64,000 bases of DNA, from contig CAJADG010000082.1 in assembly GCA_903938445.1 (NCBI GenBank), positions 38,640 to 102,639 on the forward strand, written 5' to 3'. The DNA comes from an uncultured Bacteroidota bacterium. GTDB lineage: Bacteria; Bacteroidota; Bacteroidia; Chitinophagales; Chitinophagaceae. Shown here one piece after another: positions 17,190 through 27,200 of this stretch; positions within the stretch are counted from its first letter, which is position 1; every line of letters begins with the position of its first letter. The notes below the pieces were generated by a model, which saw nothing but the letters and a program-made list of their open reading frames with translations, did not search any database and was not told the DNA's origin. The translations under genes and the position numbers were made by a program.

Positions 17190-17669
17190 CTAAGATCCAG
17201 GTTTATACAACTTTTGAATAATGGGCTGGATAAGTACTGGCTCAAAGCCTCTTTGGTGTAGAAATGCCTGTGTTTTTACCATTCTTGCTAGTCCTCGCTC
17301 CCCCTTGAGTGTAGCCCACTTTTTGTTAGCCAGGTCCTGAAGCTTTGCTATATAATCATCTTCATCAATGGAAGCCAAAGCCTTTTTGATATTATAAGCA
17401 CTTACCTTTTTTTGGTATAAAGCATGGTTAATTTTTAATTTCCCCCATCCTTTAATACGAAAATGCCCCCCAGCAAAAGAGGTTGCAAATCTTTCCTCAT
17501 TTAAAAAATTATCTGCAATCAAATCTGACAAGATTTCCTCTACTTCTGGCTTGGTCATTCCCAGTTCGTATAGCTTATCCCTCACTTCCTGTTGGGCCCT
17601 TTCTTGGTAGGCACAAAAATGACGAATGCTAATGATGGCCTGTTCTTTTCCTACTCTATTTTTTTTCAT
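17190..17669 (-). CDS. recX: Regulatory protein RecX
   Basis: RecX binds RecA filaments and limits recombinase activity. The 159-residue protein consists of three-helix repeats. Diagnostic pieces are ISIRHFCAYQERAQQEVRDKLYELG, EEILSDLIADNFLNEERFATSFAGGHFRIKGWGKLKINHAL and KTQAFLHQRGFEPVLIQPII. It is not next to recA (about 14 kb away), unlike in many proteobacteria. It is the first gene of the run leading to nagA. Confidence 0.93.
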   Translation of the reverse strand: MKKNRVGKEQAIISIRHFCAYQERAQQEVRDKLYELGMTKPEVEEILSDLIADNFLNEERFATSFAGGHFRIKGWGKLKINHALYQKKVSAYNIKKALASIDEDDYIAKLQDLANKKWATLKGERGLARMVKTQAFLHQRGFEPVLIQPIIQKLYKPGS

Positions 17670-17777
17670 CTATGTCAATAAGTAGTGCTAAAATAGCTTT
17701 TTAATCTTAACATTTTACATTAGGTTTGCTCTAGTTATAAAACGCGATTTTTTCAAAAGCCAAACAACAAAAATTCT

Positions 17778-18893
17778 ATGAAATTTATTGTTTCTTCATC
17801 TTCTCTTTTAAAACACCTTCAACAAATTTCTGGTGTCATAAATACCAATACTGTTTTGCCTATTTTGGAAGACTTTTTATTTGAAATAGAAGATAAAAAA
17901 TTGAACATTGTTGCAACGGATTTAGAAACAGTGATGCGTGTACAAATGGAAGTAGAAAGTAAGGCAAATGGTCGTGTTTGTATTCCTGCAAAAATTTTAA
18001 TTGATTCTTTAAAAAATATTGCGGACCAACCTTTAACTTTTAACATTGATAAAAATTACGCAGTAGAAATTACAAGCGACAATGGTAAGTATAAAGTGAT
18101 GGGAGAGAATCCAGATAATTTTCCAAAAGAGCCTACAGCGGACGATACCACTGGATTTAAGATGACAAGCACAGGATTATTAACTGCCATTAATAAAACA
18201 TTGTTTGCGGTGAGTGGTGATGATTTGCGACCAGCTATGACAGGTGTATTTTTCGAATTATCAAAAGATAGCGTGCAATTTGTTGCAACAGATGCACATC
18301 GTTTAGTAAGATATAAAAGAACAGATGCAAAGGCAACGCAAAACGCAAGTTTTATTGTTCCTAAAAAACCATTGAATTTATTAAAGAACGCATTGCCTGA
18401 TAATGACGATCCAATCACAATTAGTTTCAATAACAATCATTTATTTGTGGACCACGGATCAACACAATTAATTTGTCGATTAATTGATGCACGTTTCCCT
18501 GATTATAAAGTAGTTATTCCAAACGATAATCCATATCGATTAACTGTAAATAAGCATGATTTTCAAAATGCATTGCGTCGTGTAAATGTATTTAGTAATA
18601 AGAGCACAAACCAAGTTGCTTTAAATATTACAGGTAATGAATTGCAAATGGCAGCTCAGGATATTGACTTTAGTTTTGAAGGAAATGAGCGCATGAGTTG
18701 TGAATACCAAGGTGAAGACATTCAAATTGCATTTAATGCAAAATTCTTAATTGAAATGTTGAATGCTGCCGATACCGATGACGTCTATTTAGAATTATCA
18801 ACACCAAGTAAAGCGGGCTTAATTAAGCCTTCAGAACAAGCACCAGGCGAGGACTTGTTAATGTTGGTGATGCCATTGATGTTAAATAGTTAG
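17778..18893 (+). CDS. dnaN: DNA polymerase III beta sliding clamp
   Basis: DnaN forms the ring that tethers polymerase III to DNA. The 371-residue length and three clamp domains are normal. Recognisable parts include MKFIVSSSSLLKHLQQISGVI, LPILEDFLFEIEDKKLNIVATDLE, FVATDAHRLVRYKR, DARFPDYKVVIP and the C-terminal LMLVMPLML that shapes the ligand pocket. dnaA and recF are not adjacent, consistent with the scattered replication genes of Bacteroidota. A strong terminator follows, so it is probably monocistronic. Confidence 0.98.
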   Translation: MKFIVSSSSLLKHLQQISGVINTNTVLPILEDFLFEIEDKKLNIVATDLETVMRVQMEVESKANGRVCIPAKILIDSLKNIADQPLTFNIDKNYAVEITSDNGKYKVMGENPDNFPKEPTADDTTGFKMTSTGLLTAINKTLFAVSGDDLRPAMTGVFFELSKDSVQFVATDAHRLVRYKRTDAKATQNASFIVPKKPLNLLKNALPDNDDPITISFNNNHLFVDHGSTQLICRLIDARFPDYKVVIPNDNPYRLTVNKHDFQNALRRVNVFSNKSTNQVALNITGNELQMAAQDIDFSFEGNERMSCEYQGEDIQIAFNAKFLIEMLNAADTDDVYLELSTPSKAGLIKPSEQAPGEDLLMLVMPLMLNS

Positions 18894-18939
18894 TCAAATA
18901 ATTAGTAAGAGATAATCCGTACCATAAAAACAACCCAAG

Positions 18940-18974
18940 CCCGATGATTTCTGTATAAGAACATCGGGTTTTTT
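18940..18974 (+). terminator. Intrinsic terminator of dnaN
   Basis: CCCGATG and CATCGGG pair across a 15-base loop and are followed by six Ts. Confidence 0.85.
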
Positions 18975-19003
18975 ATTTACATTTATGTACTAAAAACAAT
19001 TGC

Positions 19004-19825
19004 ATGCTTCAGACTATTGAAAATTATTTTCAACACATTCCAAGTTTACATAGGGCATTATTATTAGCTGGAGGGATTACTTTTTTTTGGTTGATTGAAA
19101 TTGCTGTTCCTCTTTTTAATTTTAAGTATAGCAAAATTAAACACGCAGGTGTCAACTTGTTTTTTACATTTACCACCATTGTTATCAATTTTGGGTTTGC
19201 ATTAATAATGGTAAAAGCAAGTGATTGGGTGGTTGATCAACATTTTGGTTTGCTACAAATAATTTCAGTGGCACCATTGGCAAAAGCAATACTGGGCTTA
19301 TTATTATTAGATTTTATTGGGGCTTATTTGGTGCATATGATTGAACATAAAGTAAAATTTTTATGGAAATTTCATATGGTGCACCATGCCGATACTCATG
19401 TTGATACTACAACAGGCAATAGACATCATCCAGGTGAATCGGTGGTAAGAGCAGTGTTTGCCATTTTAGCCGTACTTGTTTTAGGTACTCCTATGTGGAT
19501 GGTGATGTTGTATCAAAGTTTAAGTGTCGTATTAACACAATTTAATCATGCGAATATTCGTATACCTAATTGGTTTGATAAAACAGTTGGATTGATTATC
19601 GTATCTCCCAATATGCATAGAGTACATCATCATATTACACGCCCTCAAACGGATAGTAATTATGGAAATATATTTTCGTTTTGGGATCGTATACTAGGAA
19701 CTTATAATGATACTCCAATGAGTGAAATTGTATATGGCTTAGATGTATTAGATAATTCAAAAGATCAATCCATTGCCTATCAATTAAAGGCCCCGTTTGA
19801 TAAAACCATAAAATCAGATTATTAA
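19004..19825 (+). CDS. Sterol desaturase / fatty acid hydroxylase superfamily protein
   Basis: This 273-residue integral membrane di-iron oxygenase has about four to five membrane helices and the histidine clusters of the superfamily: HMIEHKVKFLWKFHMVHHAD near residue 110-130, NRHHPGE, and MHRVHHHITRPQTDSNYG near 205-220. These ligate the two irons. Bacterial members hydroxylate or desaturate lipid chains such as fatty acids, sphingolipids or carotenoids; the substrate is not readable here. kdsB starts on the base after its stop codon, so it is cotranscribed with an LPS sugar gene. A lipid A or membrane-lipid modifying role is possible but inferred. Confidence 0.88.
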   Translation: MLQTIENYFQHIPSLHRALLLAGGITFFWLIEIAVPLFNFKYSKIKHAGVNLFFTFTTIVINFGFALIMVKASDWVVDQHFGLLQIISVAPLAKAILGLLLLDFIGAYLVHMIEHKVKFLWKFHMVHHADTHVDTTTGNRHHPGESVVRAVFAILAVLVLGTPMWMVMLYQSLSVVLTQFNHANIRIPNWFDKTVGLIIVSPNMHRVHHHITRPQTDSNYGNIFSFWDRILGTYNDTPMSEIVYGLDVLDNSKDQSIAYQLKAPFDKTIKSDY

Positions 19826-20545
19826 ATGACAAAAGTTGGTGCGTTTATTCCCGCTCGTTATGCAGCAACCAGATTTCCAGCAAAGTTGATGCAAACCCTT
19901 GGTGATAAATCTGTGATAAGACACACGTATGATAATACAAAAGCAACAGGGCTTTTTGATGAGGTTTATGTGGTTACTGATAGTGAAATAATTTTTAATG
20001 AAATAGTGAACAATGGTGGGAAAGCCATTATGAGTAAGCGCTCCCACGAAAGCGGCTCTGATAGAATTGCAGAAGCAATTGTGGATTTAGATATTGATAT
20101 CGTAGTGAATGTACAAGGGGATGAGCCCTTCGTAAAAAGAGAGCCCTTGCAAAAAGTGATTGATGTTTTTGCGGATAGTTCGGTTCAGGTTTCTTCATTG
20201 ATGCAAGTGTTGACCAATCCCCAATTCATTGAAGATCCTAATTATGTGAAAGTAGCAGTTGATACTAAAATGAATGCACTGTTTTTTTCACGTAGTGTAA
20301 TTCCTTATCCACGTGCTACCGATATTACCATTACTTATTATGAACATATAGGCGTATATGCTTTTAAGAAACAAGCCCTATTGAATTTTACCAATTGGCC
20401 GATGACTCCCCTGGAAGCTGCTGAAAAAATTGAATGCTTGCGTTATTTAGAAAATGGAGTGCCTATAAGAATGGTTGTTACAGATTATATGGGTGTTGAA
20501 ATTGATACGCCCGAAGATTTAATAAAAGCTGCAAAATTATTATAA
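19826..20545 (+). CDS. kdsB: 3-deoxy-manno-octulosonate cytidylyltransferase
   Basis: KdsB activates Kdo (or 8-amino-Kdo in some bacteria) as a CMP sugar for LPS inner-core synthesis. The 239-residue protein shows [16 protein letters not shown] (nucleotide loop), [30 protein letters not shown] (Mg-binding Asp), [20 protein letters not shown] and [12 protein letters not shown]...[10 protein letters not shown]. It is directly abutted by the hydroxylase gene upstream and by a sugar transporter downstream (one base gap). A KdnB-type oxidase lies two genes on, suggesting that the true substrate may be 8-amino-Kdo. Confidence 0.97.
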   Translation: MTKVGAFIPARYAATRFPAKLMQTLGDKSVIRHTYDNTKATGLFDEVYVVTDSEIIFNEIVNNGGKAIMSKRSHESGSDRIAEAIVDLDIDIVVNVQGDEPFVKREPLQKVIDVFADSSVQVSSLMQVLTNPQFIEDPNYVKVAVDTKMNALFFSRSVIPYPRATDITITYYEHIGVYAFKKQALLNFTNWPMTPLEAAEKIECLRYLENGVPIRMVVTDYMGVEIDTPEDLIKAAKLL

Positions 20546-20546
20546 A

Positions 20547-21893
20547 ATGAATAAAGGAAAATTATTTCAATCCACTGTCGTAGCCGCATTGGCTGGTTTT
20601 ATTTTTGGTTTTGATATGGTAGTAATATCAGGAGCCGATAAGCCAATTCAGGAACTATGGCATACCACTCCTTTGTTTCATGGATTTTTTATTATGTCTA
20701 TGGCTTTATGGGGAACTGTTATTGGATCAGTGTTTGCGGGCGCACCCACTGAAAAATATGGCCGTAAAAAAGTTTTAATTTGGTTAGGTGTAATGTTTGT
20801 TGCTTCGGCAATTGGTTCTGCATTGGCACAAGATCCTTATACTTTTTCGTTCTTTAGATTAATTGGTGGCATCGCGATTGGCGTTTCGTCGGTTGCAGCA
20901 CCTACGTATATTTCAGAAATTTCCAACAAGAACAATCGTGGTAAATTGGTAGGTATGTATCAGTTTAATATTGTGTTTGGAATTTTGATCGCTTATTTAT
21001 CTAATTATTTTTTACACGGATTTGGAGGTGTCAATGATTGGCGTTTTATGTTGGCTGTTTTATTAATACCTTCTACCGTGTATACTGTAATGACTTTGGG
21101 TTTACCAGAAAGTCCAAGATGGTTATATTCTGTTGCCAATGATGAAGCTGCAGCAAGGAAAACCTTGGCTATTGTAGGTGTAGAAAATATTGATGAAACT
21201 ATAAATGAAATAAAGGTTTCCAATGAACAAGAAAAATCATTTGGTTCAGCAAAGTTGTTTACCAAGCATCATACCAAAATTATTTCACTAGCCTTTTTTG
21301 TAGCATTTTTTAATCAGGCTTCTGGAATCAACTTCTTGTTATATTATGCACCAAGAATTTTGGAAGAAGCGGGATTTGCAAAAAACAATTCTTTATTAAG
21401 TTCTATTTCATTAGGAATGATGAATTTAGTTTTCACCTTTGTTGGACTTTGGTTAATTGATCGCATTGGTCGTAAAACCTTATTAATCATTGGCTCCTTT
21501 GGGTATATTATTAGTTTAGTCATGGTGGCTTATGGCTTTATAGCACATAGCGCACCAGAATTTATGTTAAGCTTTTTATTATTATTTATTGCATCGCATG
21601 CCATTGGACAAGGTGCGGTTATTTGGGTATTAATTTCCGAAATATTTCCAACACAGATTCGTGCAAAGGGTCAGGCTTTTGGGGCAAGTATACATTGGAT
21701 ATTTGCCGCTTTAATTACATTAATCACACCTGTATTCTTGGATAGTGAGTATGGAATATTTAAAGAAAATCCATGGCCTATTTTTGCTTTCTTCGCAGTG
21801 ATGATGTCCTTACAATTAGTTTGGATTTTAGTAAAAGTGCCTGAAACCAAGGGAGTTTCATTAGAGGATCTTCAAAAGAAATTAGTTCAATAG
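20547..21893 (+). CDS. Sugar porter family MFS transporter (XylE-like)
   Basis: The 448-residue protein has twelve predicted membrane segments and clear sugar-porter signatures: GFIFGFDMVVISGA in helix 1, EKYGRKKVLIWLG after helix 2, RLIGGIAIGVSSVAAPTYISEIS with the R-GxG-G and PxYxxE pattern, LPESPRWL, NQASGINFLLYYAPRI in helix 7, DRIGRKTLL, and VPETKGVSLEDL at the end. It would import a hexose or pentose by proton symport. Its position between kdsB and kdnB is notable, but nothing in the sequence ties it to Kdo. Confidence 0.94.
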   Translation: MNKGKLFQSTVVAALAGFIFGFDMVVISGADKPIQELWHTTPLFHGFFIMSMALWGTVIGSVFAGAPTEKYGRKKVLIWLGVMFVASAIGSALAQDPYTFSFFRLIGGIAIGVSSVAAPTYISEISNKNNRGKLVGMYQFNIVFGILIAYLSNYFLHGFGGVNDWRFMLAVLLIPSTVYTVMTLGLPESPRWLYSVANDEAAARKTLAIVGVENIDETINEIKVSNEQEKSFGSAKLFTKHHTKIISLAFFVAFFNQASGINFLLYYAPRILEEAGFAKNNSLLSSISLGMMNLVFTFVGLWLIDRIGRKTLLIIGSFGYIISLVMVAYGFIAHSAPEFMLSFLLLFIASHAIGQGAVIWVLISEIFPTQIRAKGQAFGASIHWIFAALITLITPVFLDSEYGIFKENPWPIFAFFAVMMSLQLVWILVKVPETKGVSLEDLQKKLVQ

Positions 21894-21897
21894 GGTT

Positions 21898-21915
21898 AGA
21901 TAATTATTATCTTTG
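21898..21915 (+). promoter_or_regulatory. kdnB promoter with palindrome over the -7 box
   Basis: TATCTTTG (21908-21915) matches TAnnTTTG and ends 14 bases before the ATG at 21930. It is overlapped by a perfect 7-1-7 palindrome, AGATAATTATTATCT, at 21898-21912. Part of the palindrome is the promoter box itself, so the symmetry may be partly coincidental. Confidence 0.5.
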
Positions 21916-21929
21916 TTAAAATATTTTAT

Positions 21930-23003
21930 ATGCAGTTTCGCAATTTTAAAATGGTCGACTATGTGGTATATGGTCGTGGTGCGTTTAATCAATTAGATGA
22001 AATTTTAGCTCCTCGTAGAAAAGATAATTTTCCAATGATTTTTTTCTTGGATCACTTTTTTATTGGAAAGCCTTTGGCTTCACGCATTCCTTTAAGAGGA
22101 AAAGATAAAATTGTTTATGTTGATGTAACCCATGAGCCTAAAACAAAACAAGTGGATGCATTGGCTGCAGAATTAAAAGCTGAATTTGGTGAAGTGAGCG
22201 GTATCATTGGTATTGGAGGGGGTTCAACAATGGACTTAGCGAAAGCGGTTTCCTTAATGATGACCAATCCTGGTTCTTCGGCTGATTATCAAGGATGGGA
22301 TTTAGTAAAACAAGCGGGCGTTTATAAAGTAGGTATTCCAACATTAAGTGGTACGGGCGCCGAAGTGAGTCGTACAACGGTTTTAACAGGTCCTGTTCGT
22401 AAATTAGGAATGAACTCTGACTTTACACCATTTGATCAAATTGTATTAGATCCAGAATTAACACAAAACGCTCCTGCCAATCAACGTTTTTATACGGGCA
22501 TGGATTGTTATATACATTGTATTGAAAGTTTAGAAGGAACTTTTTTAAATGAATTTAGTAAGAGCTATGGCGAGAAAGCACTTGAGCTTTGTCGTAAAGT
22601 TTTTGTTGAAAAAGAAAAATGGGATGACGAGTGTGATGATCAATTAATGATGGCCTCTTATGCAGGTGGTATGAGTATTGCCTACAGTCAGGTGGGTGTT
22701 GCCCATGCGGTGAGTTATGGATTAAGTTTTTTATTGGGTACTAAACACGGTATAGGCAACTGTATTGTAATGAATCATTTGGAGGAATACTATCCAGCGG
22801 GTGTGAAAGAATTTAAATACATGGTGGAGAAAAACAATATTGAAATTCCAACCGGCATCTGCGCCAATTTAACCGAAGAGCAATTTGACGCCATGATCAA
22901 TGTTTCCTTGGGCATGAAACCACTTTGGGAAAATGCATTAGGAAAGGATTGGGAAAAAATCATGACGCGTGAAAAATTACGCGCTTTGTACGGTAAGTTA
23001 TAA
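21930..23003 (+). CDS. kdnB: Iron-containing alcohol dehydrogenase, probable Kdo 8-oxidase KdnB
   Basis: KdnB oxidises the C8 hydroxyl of Kdo; an aminotransferase (KdnA) then makes 8-amino-3,8-dideoxy-Kdo, an LPS core sugar first described in Shewanella. The 357-residue protein has the Fe-ADH fold: IGIGGGSTMDLAKAVSLM for NAD binding, GIPTLSGTGAEVSRTTVL, GMDCYIHCIESLEGTF (metal Asp and His), and AHAVSYGLSFLLGTKHGIGNCIV (metal His residues). From memory, the region around TGMDCYIHC and SGTGAE resembles Shewanella KdnB far more than generic alcohol dehydrogenases. Proximity to kdsB supports this. No KdnA is present in the window, so the pathway is only half seen here. Confidence 0.78.
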   Translation: MQFRNFKMVDYVVYGRGAFNQLDEILAPRRKDNFPMIFFLDHFFIGKPLASRIPLRGKDKIVYVDVTHEPKTKQVDALAAELKAEFGEVSGIIGIGGGSTMDLAKAVSLMMTNPGSSADYQGWDLVKQAGVYKVGIPTLSGTGAEVSRTTVLTGPVRKLGMNSDFTPFDQIVLDPELTQNAPANQRFYTGMDCYIHCIESLEGTFLNEFSKSYGEKALELCRKVFVEKEKWDDECDDQLMMASYAGGMSIAYSQVGVAHAVSYGLSFLLGTKHGIGNCIVMNHLEEYYPAGVKEFKYMVEKNNIEIPTGICANLTEEQFDAMINVSLGMKPLWENALGKDWEKIMTREKLRALYGKL

Positions 23004-23055
23004 GCATTTATAAACGCACCAATAGCCTTTGTTTATTAGCTTCTAAAGGTATTAT

Positions 23056-23100
23056 TAAGGTTAATTTAACCTTATCTTATGAGACCTTGCTATATCTTTG
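23056..23100 (+). promoter_or_regulatory. RND operon promoter with 19-bp palindromic operator
   Basis: TATCTTTG (23093-23100), a perfect -7 box, lies 32 bp before the ATG at 23133. Just upstream is TAAGGTTAATTTAACCTTA (23056-23074), a perfect 9-1-9 inverted repeat covering the expected -33 region. The size and position fit a repressor dimer site of TetR or MarR type. No regulator gene is adjacent. Confidence 0.65.
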
Positions 23101-23132
23101 CGACCAATAATTAATAAACCTTATTGATTGCT

Positions 23133-24203
23133 ATGAATAAATTAAATTTTTTATTTGTATTAGTCGCTGTTTCTCTAATGGGAACAGCTTGTAGTTCAAA
23201 AAAAGAGACTAAAAAAGAGAACGGAAAATATATAACTACAACCGCTTTACGTATTGATACTTCATTCACTAAAGAGTACGTTGCGGAAATACAATCTTTT
23301 CAAAATATTGAAATTAGAGCAAAAGTTAAGGGCTTTATAGAATCTATTAATGTTGATGAGGGGCAGCATGTGAATGGCGGTCAAATTTTATTTACCATTC
23401 GTCCCAAAGAATATGAAGCAGAATTAATCAAAGCAAAAGCAGAAGTAAAAAAGTCCGAGGTGGACGCTCAAAATGCAAAAACTCTATCTGATAAAAATAT
23501 CATTTCTAAATCAGAATTGGCATTGGCGCTTGCTAAATTAGAACAAGCAAAAGCAGATGAATCACTAGCAGCATTATATGTGTCTTATACAAAAGTTAAT
23601 GCTCCATTTGAGGGAATTATAGACAGATTAAAATTAAAGCAAGGAAGTTTAATTGACGAGGGAACTTTATTAACAACACTTTCTAATAATAAAAATGTGT
23701 ACGCATATTTTAATGTTTCAGAAAATGAATACTTAGATTTTAAATCTAAAAACAGCAAGGATAAAAATAATATAGTTTCCCTAATGTTGGCAAACGGACA
23801 AGCGCATAAGTTCAAAGGAAAGATTGAAACGATACAGGGCGAATTTGATAAAAACACCGGTAGTATTGCGTTTAGGGCTATTTTTCCAAACCCAGATGGT
23901 TTATTAAAACATGGTGAAACGGGTAGAGTTCAAATGAAGGTAGATTTAAAACAAGCATTGATTATTCCTCAAAAAGCAACTTTTGAATTACAGGATAAAG
24001 TGTATGTATATGTGGTTGATAAGAACAATGTGATTAAATCAAGAAATATAAAAATCAAACAACGCTTAAATAATTTATTCGTTATTGAATCTGGACTTTT
24101 AGAAAATGATGTATTTATTTTGGAAGGAATTCAAAGTTTAAAAGACGATGACAAAGTAGAAACTACACTTGTGCCTGCAAGTGCATCTGTATCTATAAAA
24201 TAA
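23133..24203 (+). CDS. RND efflux periplasmic adaptor (membrane fusion lipoprotein)
   Basis: This links the inner-membrane pump to the outer-membrane channel. The start is placed at the ATG at 23133, not the in-frame TTG nine bases earlier, because it gives a clean lipoprotein signal ending MGTAC (Cys20) and a 356-residue protein. A lipoyl/barrel-sandwich half motif (IEIRAKVKGFIESINVDEGQHVNGGQILFTI) is followed by an alpha hairpin (about 95-140), the returning half motif VNAPFEGIIDRLKLKQGSLIDEG, and beta-barrel and membrane-proximal domains. It is the first gene of a complete three-gene efflux operon, 10 bp before the pump gene. Confidence 0.93.
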   Translation: MNKLNFLFVLVAVSLMGTACSSKKETKKENGKYITTTALRIDTSFTKEYVAEIQSFQNIEIRAKVKGFIESINVDEGQHVNGGQILFTIRPKEYEAELIKAKAEVKKSEVDAQNAKTLSDKNIISKSELALALAKLEQAKADESLAALYVSYTKVNAPFEGIIDRLKLKQGSLIDEGTLLTTLSNNKNVYAYFNVSENEYLDFKSKNSKDKNNIVSLMLANGQAHKFKGKIETIQGEFDKNTGSIAFRAIFPNPDGLLKHGETGRVQMKVDLKQALIIPQKATFELQDKVYVYVVDKNNVIKSRNIKIKQRLNNLFVIESGLLENDVFILEGIQSLKDDDKVETTLVPASASVSIK

Positions 24204-24213
24204 GCAAGAGACA

Positions 24214-27200
24214 ATGATTAAAAAATTAATAAGCAGACCCGTTTTTTCTATAGTAATTTCAATCGTAATTGTATTATTGGGTCTTTTGTCATTAATACAG
24301 TTACCGGTTACACAGTTTCCATCTGTTTCACCACCAAAGGTTAATATTGTTGCAGAGTACCCAGGTGCGAATGCAGAATTAATGATTAAAGCGGTTGTAA
24401 TTCCATTAGAGCGTGCGTTAAACGGTGTCCCTGGTCTTAAATATATTGCATCTGATGCGGGTAATGACGGAGCTTGTTCCATCACAGTTGTTTTTAAATT
24501 AGGTACGGATCCCAATATTGCATCTGTCAATGTTCAAAATAGGGTAGCTGCAGTTAACAATAAGCTTCCACCTCAGGTTATTAAAGAGGGTATTAAAATT
24601 TCAAGGGAAGAATCCAACATGTTGATGTATGTGAACTTAATAAGTAAGGATAGTAACCTGGACGTTAATTTCTTATACAATTATGCCGACATTAATTTGC
24701 TTTCTGAATTAAAAAAGATCGATGGTGTTGGTTTTGCAGATATTTTAGGAAATAGAGAATATGCCATGCGTGTTTGGTTAAAGCCAGACAGAATGGTTGC
24801 TTATAATATTTCGGCTGACGAAGTGTTACAAGCGATTGATGAACAAAATTTAGAAGCGGCACCTGGTAAAACAGGAGAAAGCTCTGGAAAACAAGCACAA
24901 ACCTTTCAATATGTTTTAAAATACCCAGGTAGATATAATACCAAAGAGGGATATGAAAATATTATTTTAAGATCTAGTGCGAGTGGACAGGCTATTAAAG
25001 TAAAAGATGTTGCGGATGTAGAATTTGGAAGTTCTTATTATGACTTGTATTCCAAAATGGATGGTAAACCATCTGCTGCCATTATGATTAAGCAATCTTA
25101 TGGAAGTAATGCAAGAGAGGTTATTCAAAATATCAAAACCAAGTTAGACGAAATTAAACAAACCTCTTTTCCAAAAGGGATGGATTATGAATTGAGTTAT
25201 GATGTATCCAAATTCTTAGATGCATCTATCGAAAAAGTAATTCACACTTTAATTGAAGCATTTTTATTAGTTGGATTTGTTGTGTTTTTATTTTTGGGCG
25301 ATTGGAGGTCCACTTTAATTCCTGCCATCGCTGTACCCATTTCCTTAATTGGTACTTTTTTATTCATGCAATTTTTTGGCATCACGCTAAACCTAATTAC
25401 TTTATTTGCGTTGGTGTTGGCCATTGGTATTGTGGTAGATGATGCCATTGTGGTGGTAGAGGCAGTGCATGCTAAAATGGAGGAACTTGACCTAGATCCT
25501 AAAGCTGCCACCATACTCGCTATGAGCGAAATTAGTGGTGCTATTATTGCTATCACACTTGTAATGGCTGCTGTATTTATTCCTGCTGCATTTATGTCTG
25601 GTCCTGTTGGAATTTTTTACAGACAGTTTTCTGTAACAATGGCTACTTCAATTATTTTATCAGGCGTAGTAGCACTTACATTTACACCATCCCTTTGTGC
25701 ATTATTATTAAAGAATACACATGGAATTCCTAAAAAGAAAACACCAATTAACCGTATAATAATCTCCTTTAATAATTGGTTTAAAAATACACAGGGTAGG
25801 TATAAAAAATTAATTGATCTTATTGTTAGTAGAAGAGCAATCACTTTTATTATTTTAATAGGATTTTGTTTTGGAACCTGGGCATTAAGTTCAAATGTTC
25901 CAACGGGATTTATTCCTAATGAAGATCAGGGTGTATTTTATTGTTTGATTTCAACCCCTGCTGGATCTACCTTAGAAAGAACAGATGCAGTGTTGGGTCA
26001 GATTCAAAAAGTAGCCAATCAAATGGAGGACGTTCAATCTGTTTCTACTACAGCTGGTTTTGAAATTTTAACCGAGGGTACGGGGGCCAATTCGGGTACT
26101 GCTTTAATTAATTTAAAAGATTGGAAAGACCGAAAGCATTCCATGTTTGAAGTAATGCAGGAATTGGAAGAAAAAACGAAAGGAATTAAAGGCGCACTTA
26201 TAGAATTTTTTGCACCACCTGCTGTTCCTGGATATGGTGCTGCTGGAGGTTTTGAATTGCGTTTATTAGATAAGGCTGGTTCTGGTGATTATAAAAAAAT
26301 GGAAACAGTCAACAAACAATTTGTGGATGATTTAAATAAACGACCAGAATTAAGTTCTGTATTTGGATTTTATAATGCAAGCTTTCCACAATATGTTTTA
26401 AACGTAGACAATGAAAAAGCGCAACAGAAAGGAGTAACCATTGATAATGCAATGAATACCCTTTCTACTTTAATTGGAAGTAATTATTCAACCAACTTTA
26501 TTAAGTATGATAGACAATATAAAGTAATGGTTCAAGCATCTCCACAGTATCGTGCTAAGCCCGAAGACATTCTTAATTTATATGTAAAGAATAATAGAGA
26601 TGAAATGGTGCCTTATTCATCCTTCATGACCATTGAAAAAGTATATGGCTTGGATGAAATTACCAGACATAATATGTTTAACTCTTCTGAATTAAGTGGA
26701 TCCGCCGCGCCTGGTTATAGTAGTGGTCAAGCCATTGATGCTATTAAAGAAGTAGCCAAAACAAAATTACCTAAAGGATTTGGAATTGATTGGGCGGGTA
26801 TTTCTATTGATGAAGTAGATAAAGGAAATCAGACCTTATACATTTTTATTATTTCATTGGTATTTGTATACCTTGTTTTATCTGCGCAGTACGATAGTTT
26901 TATTTTACCATTGCCGGTTATTTTATCATTGCCAACAGGAATTTTTGGTGCTTTCTTCCTATTAAAAGTATTGGGATTAGAAAACAATATTTATGCGCAA
27001 ATTGCCATGGTCATGTTAATTGGTATTTTGGGTAAAAACGCAGTATTGATTATTGAATTTGCAGTGCAAAGACAAAAGGCAGGTGCCTCTAAATTGGATG
27101 CTGCAAAAGAAGGAGCTGCTGCAAGATTACGTCCAATTTTGATGACCTCATTTGCATTTGTTGCGGGATTAATTCCTTTAATGATGGCAACTGGTCCAGG

